From assembly GCA_948442255.1 (NCBI GenBank), contig CAOJRT010000006.1:1-52108 (forward strand): 52,108 nt of DNA, written 5' to 3'. The position numbers and the translations under genes are program-made. Shown here in pieces: positions 51,590-52,108 of this stretch (position 1 is its first letter; every line of letters starts with the position of its first letter). The DNA comes from an uncultured Caryophanales bacterium. GTDB taxonomy: Bacteria > Bacillota_I > Bacilli_A > RF39 > UBA660. The notes under the pieces are model-generated. The model made no database searches, was not told the DNA's origin, and saw nothing but the letters and a program-made list of their open reading frames with translations.

Positions 51590-52108
51590 CTCCCATCATT
51601 TTGAACGTAGTTAAACTTTCCTTCTAAATCTAGATGAAAAGCACTATCTGGAAGTAAGAAAGAATCGGCAAGCTCTTTTACTTCTATTAAAACGCGAATT
51701 GTGTCTCTTGACTCTGCTATTAATAAATCATTTGGTTGTATTTCTACATAATCTTTATATGTGATTGTGTAATTTAAATATTTTTTTTGTGCAACTGTTA
51801 ATGCTGTTTTTACTAAACTATCTAATTTTGCATCTAGGGAGCCTTTATTTACTACATCTACATAAAACTCATAGAAATCTCCTGTTTTATTTAAGTCAAG
51901 GGAAGCTCTAATACTTGTTTTGTCACTTCCTATGGTAGAAGATCCGTTTACACTCCCCTCTCTTACAACGACATTCTCAAAATGCACATCCCAAGTCATT
52001 TTGCCTACATTTGCAGAAGAGCTTATTTTTAAACTCTCTGAAAGAACAGCGTGCCCAATACTCATGCACAACAAAAGTATTAAGAGGCTTAAGATAAGCA
52101 CTTTCTTT
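51586..52108 (-). CDS. TasA-like surface protein, 5' end outside window
   Basis: At least 171 residues are visible. A hydrophobic anchor (LILLLCMSIGHAVL) is followed by a TasA/camelysin-like domain (MTWDVHFEN, then GDFYEFYVDVVNKGSLDA), a diverged relative of the two proteins at 40873 and 48692. The GTG at 52101 lacks context and the frame continues to the window edge, so the true start is outside. It ends 4 nt into the DUF6273-like frame. Confidence 0.7.
   Translation of the reverse strand, partial: KKVLILSLLILLLCMSIGHAVLSESLKISSSANVGKMTWDVHFENVVVREGSVNGSSTIGSDKTSIRASLDLNKTGDFYEFYVDVVNKGSLDAKLDSLVKTALTVAQKKYLNYTITYKDYVEIQPNDLLIAESRDTIRVLIEVKELADSFLLPDSAFHLDLEGKFNYVQNDGR

Overview
The window is AT-rich (around 30% GC by eye), with A/T-tract spacers, SD-type ribosome binding sites, TTGACA/TATAAT promoters and TAA-dominated stops. 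The gene set points to a host-associated, low-GC Firmicute of the Bacilli/Erysipelotrichia/RF39 type: SufCDSU and SufB, a short Rel, an RNase J2-like protein, CotE, YolD, and PARCEL/BspA-like surface proteins with TasA-like N-termini. A CotE homologue implies a spore-forming ancestry. Nearly all genes lie on the minus strand.

Layout: 0.25-3.4 kb, sufC-sufD-sufS-sufU (Fe-S assembly; sufB is about 43 kb away at 46.5-47.8 kb). 3.5-6.2 kb, an operon of LysR regulator, radical SAM protein and MazG-like protein. 6.3-9.7 kb, a membrane thioredoxin-fold protein, an unknown protein, a cyclophilin lipoprotein and an AlkD-like repair protein. 9.7-11.4 kb (plus strand), an SOS-type uvrX-yolD pair with a LexA box, then tRNA-Ala(TGC). 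11.5-13.4 kb, a decaying plus-strand stretch with a transglutaminase-like gene and its dead copy. 13.5-21.5 kb, rpoB-rpoC and the RsmC-like methyltransferase. 21.6-22.3 kb, a TnpB relic. 22.3-25.3 kb, a cell-wall hydrolase-like protein and an M29 aminopeptidase.

25.3-31.0 kb is the most interesting block. It is a diversity-generating retroelement (DGR): avd-like gene, template repeat, SQ-type reverse transcriptase, and a target gene carrying the variable repeat. The target joins an N-terminal C-type-lectin-like variable domain and a DUF6273-like domain to a MoxR-type AAA+ ATPase. It is followed by a degenerate AAA partner and a HExxH metallopeptidase/VWA (DUF2201-type) gene that is now broken. 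Template and variable repeats differ at 14 template adenines and at one other base in the 63-nt core. Adenine-specific mutagenic homing has therefore happened here, although several lesions suggest the cassette is decaying or relies on frameshifting at A7 runs.

31.2-31.6 kb holds tRNA-Met and a 181-bp MITE-like element with 14-bp inverted ends and an 8-bp target duplication. 32.6-38.0 kb is housekeeping: rseP, cdsA, uppS, khpA, rpsP, cotE and a Rel protein with a degenerate synthetase domain. 38-52 kb mixes surface proteins (cohesin/cadherin-like and three TasA-like paralogues) with HIT, an RNase J2-like protein, SSB and SufB.
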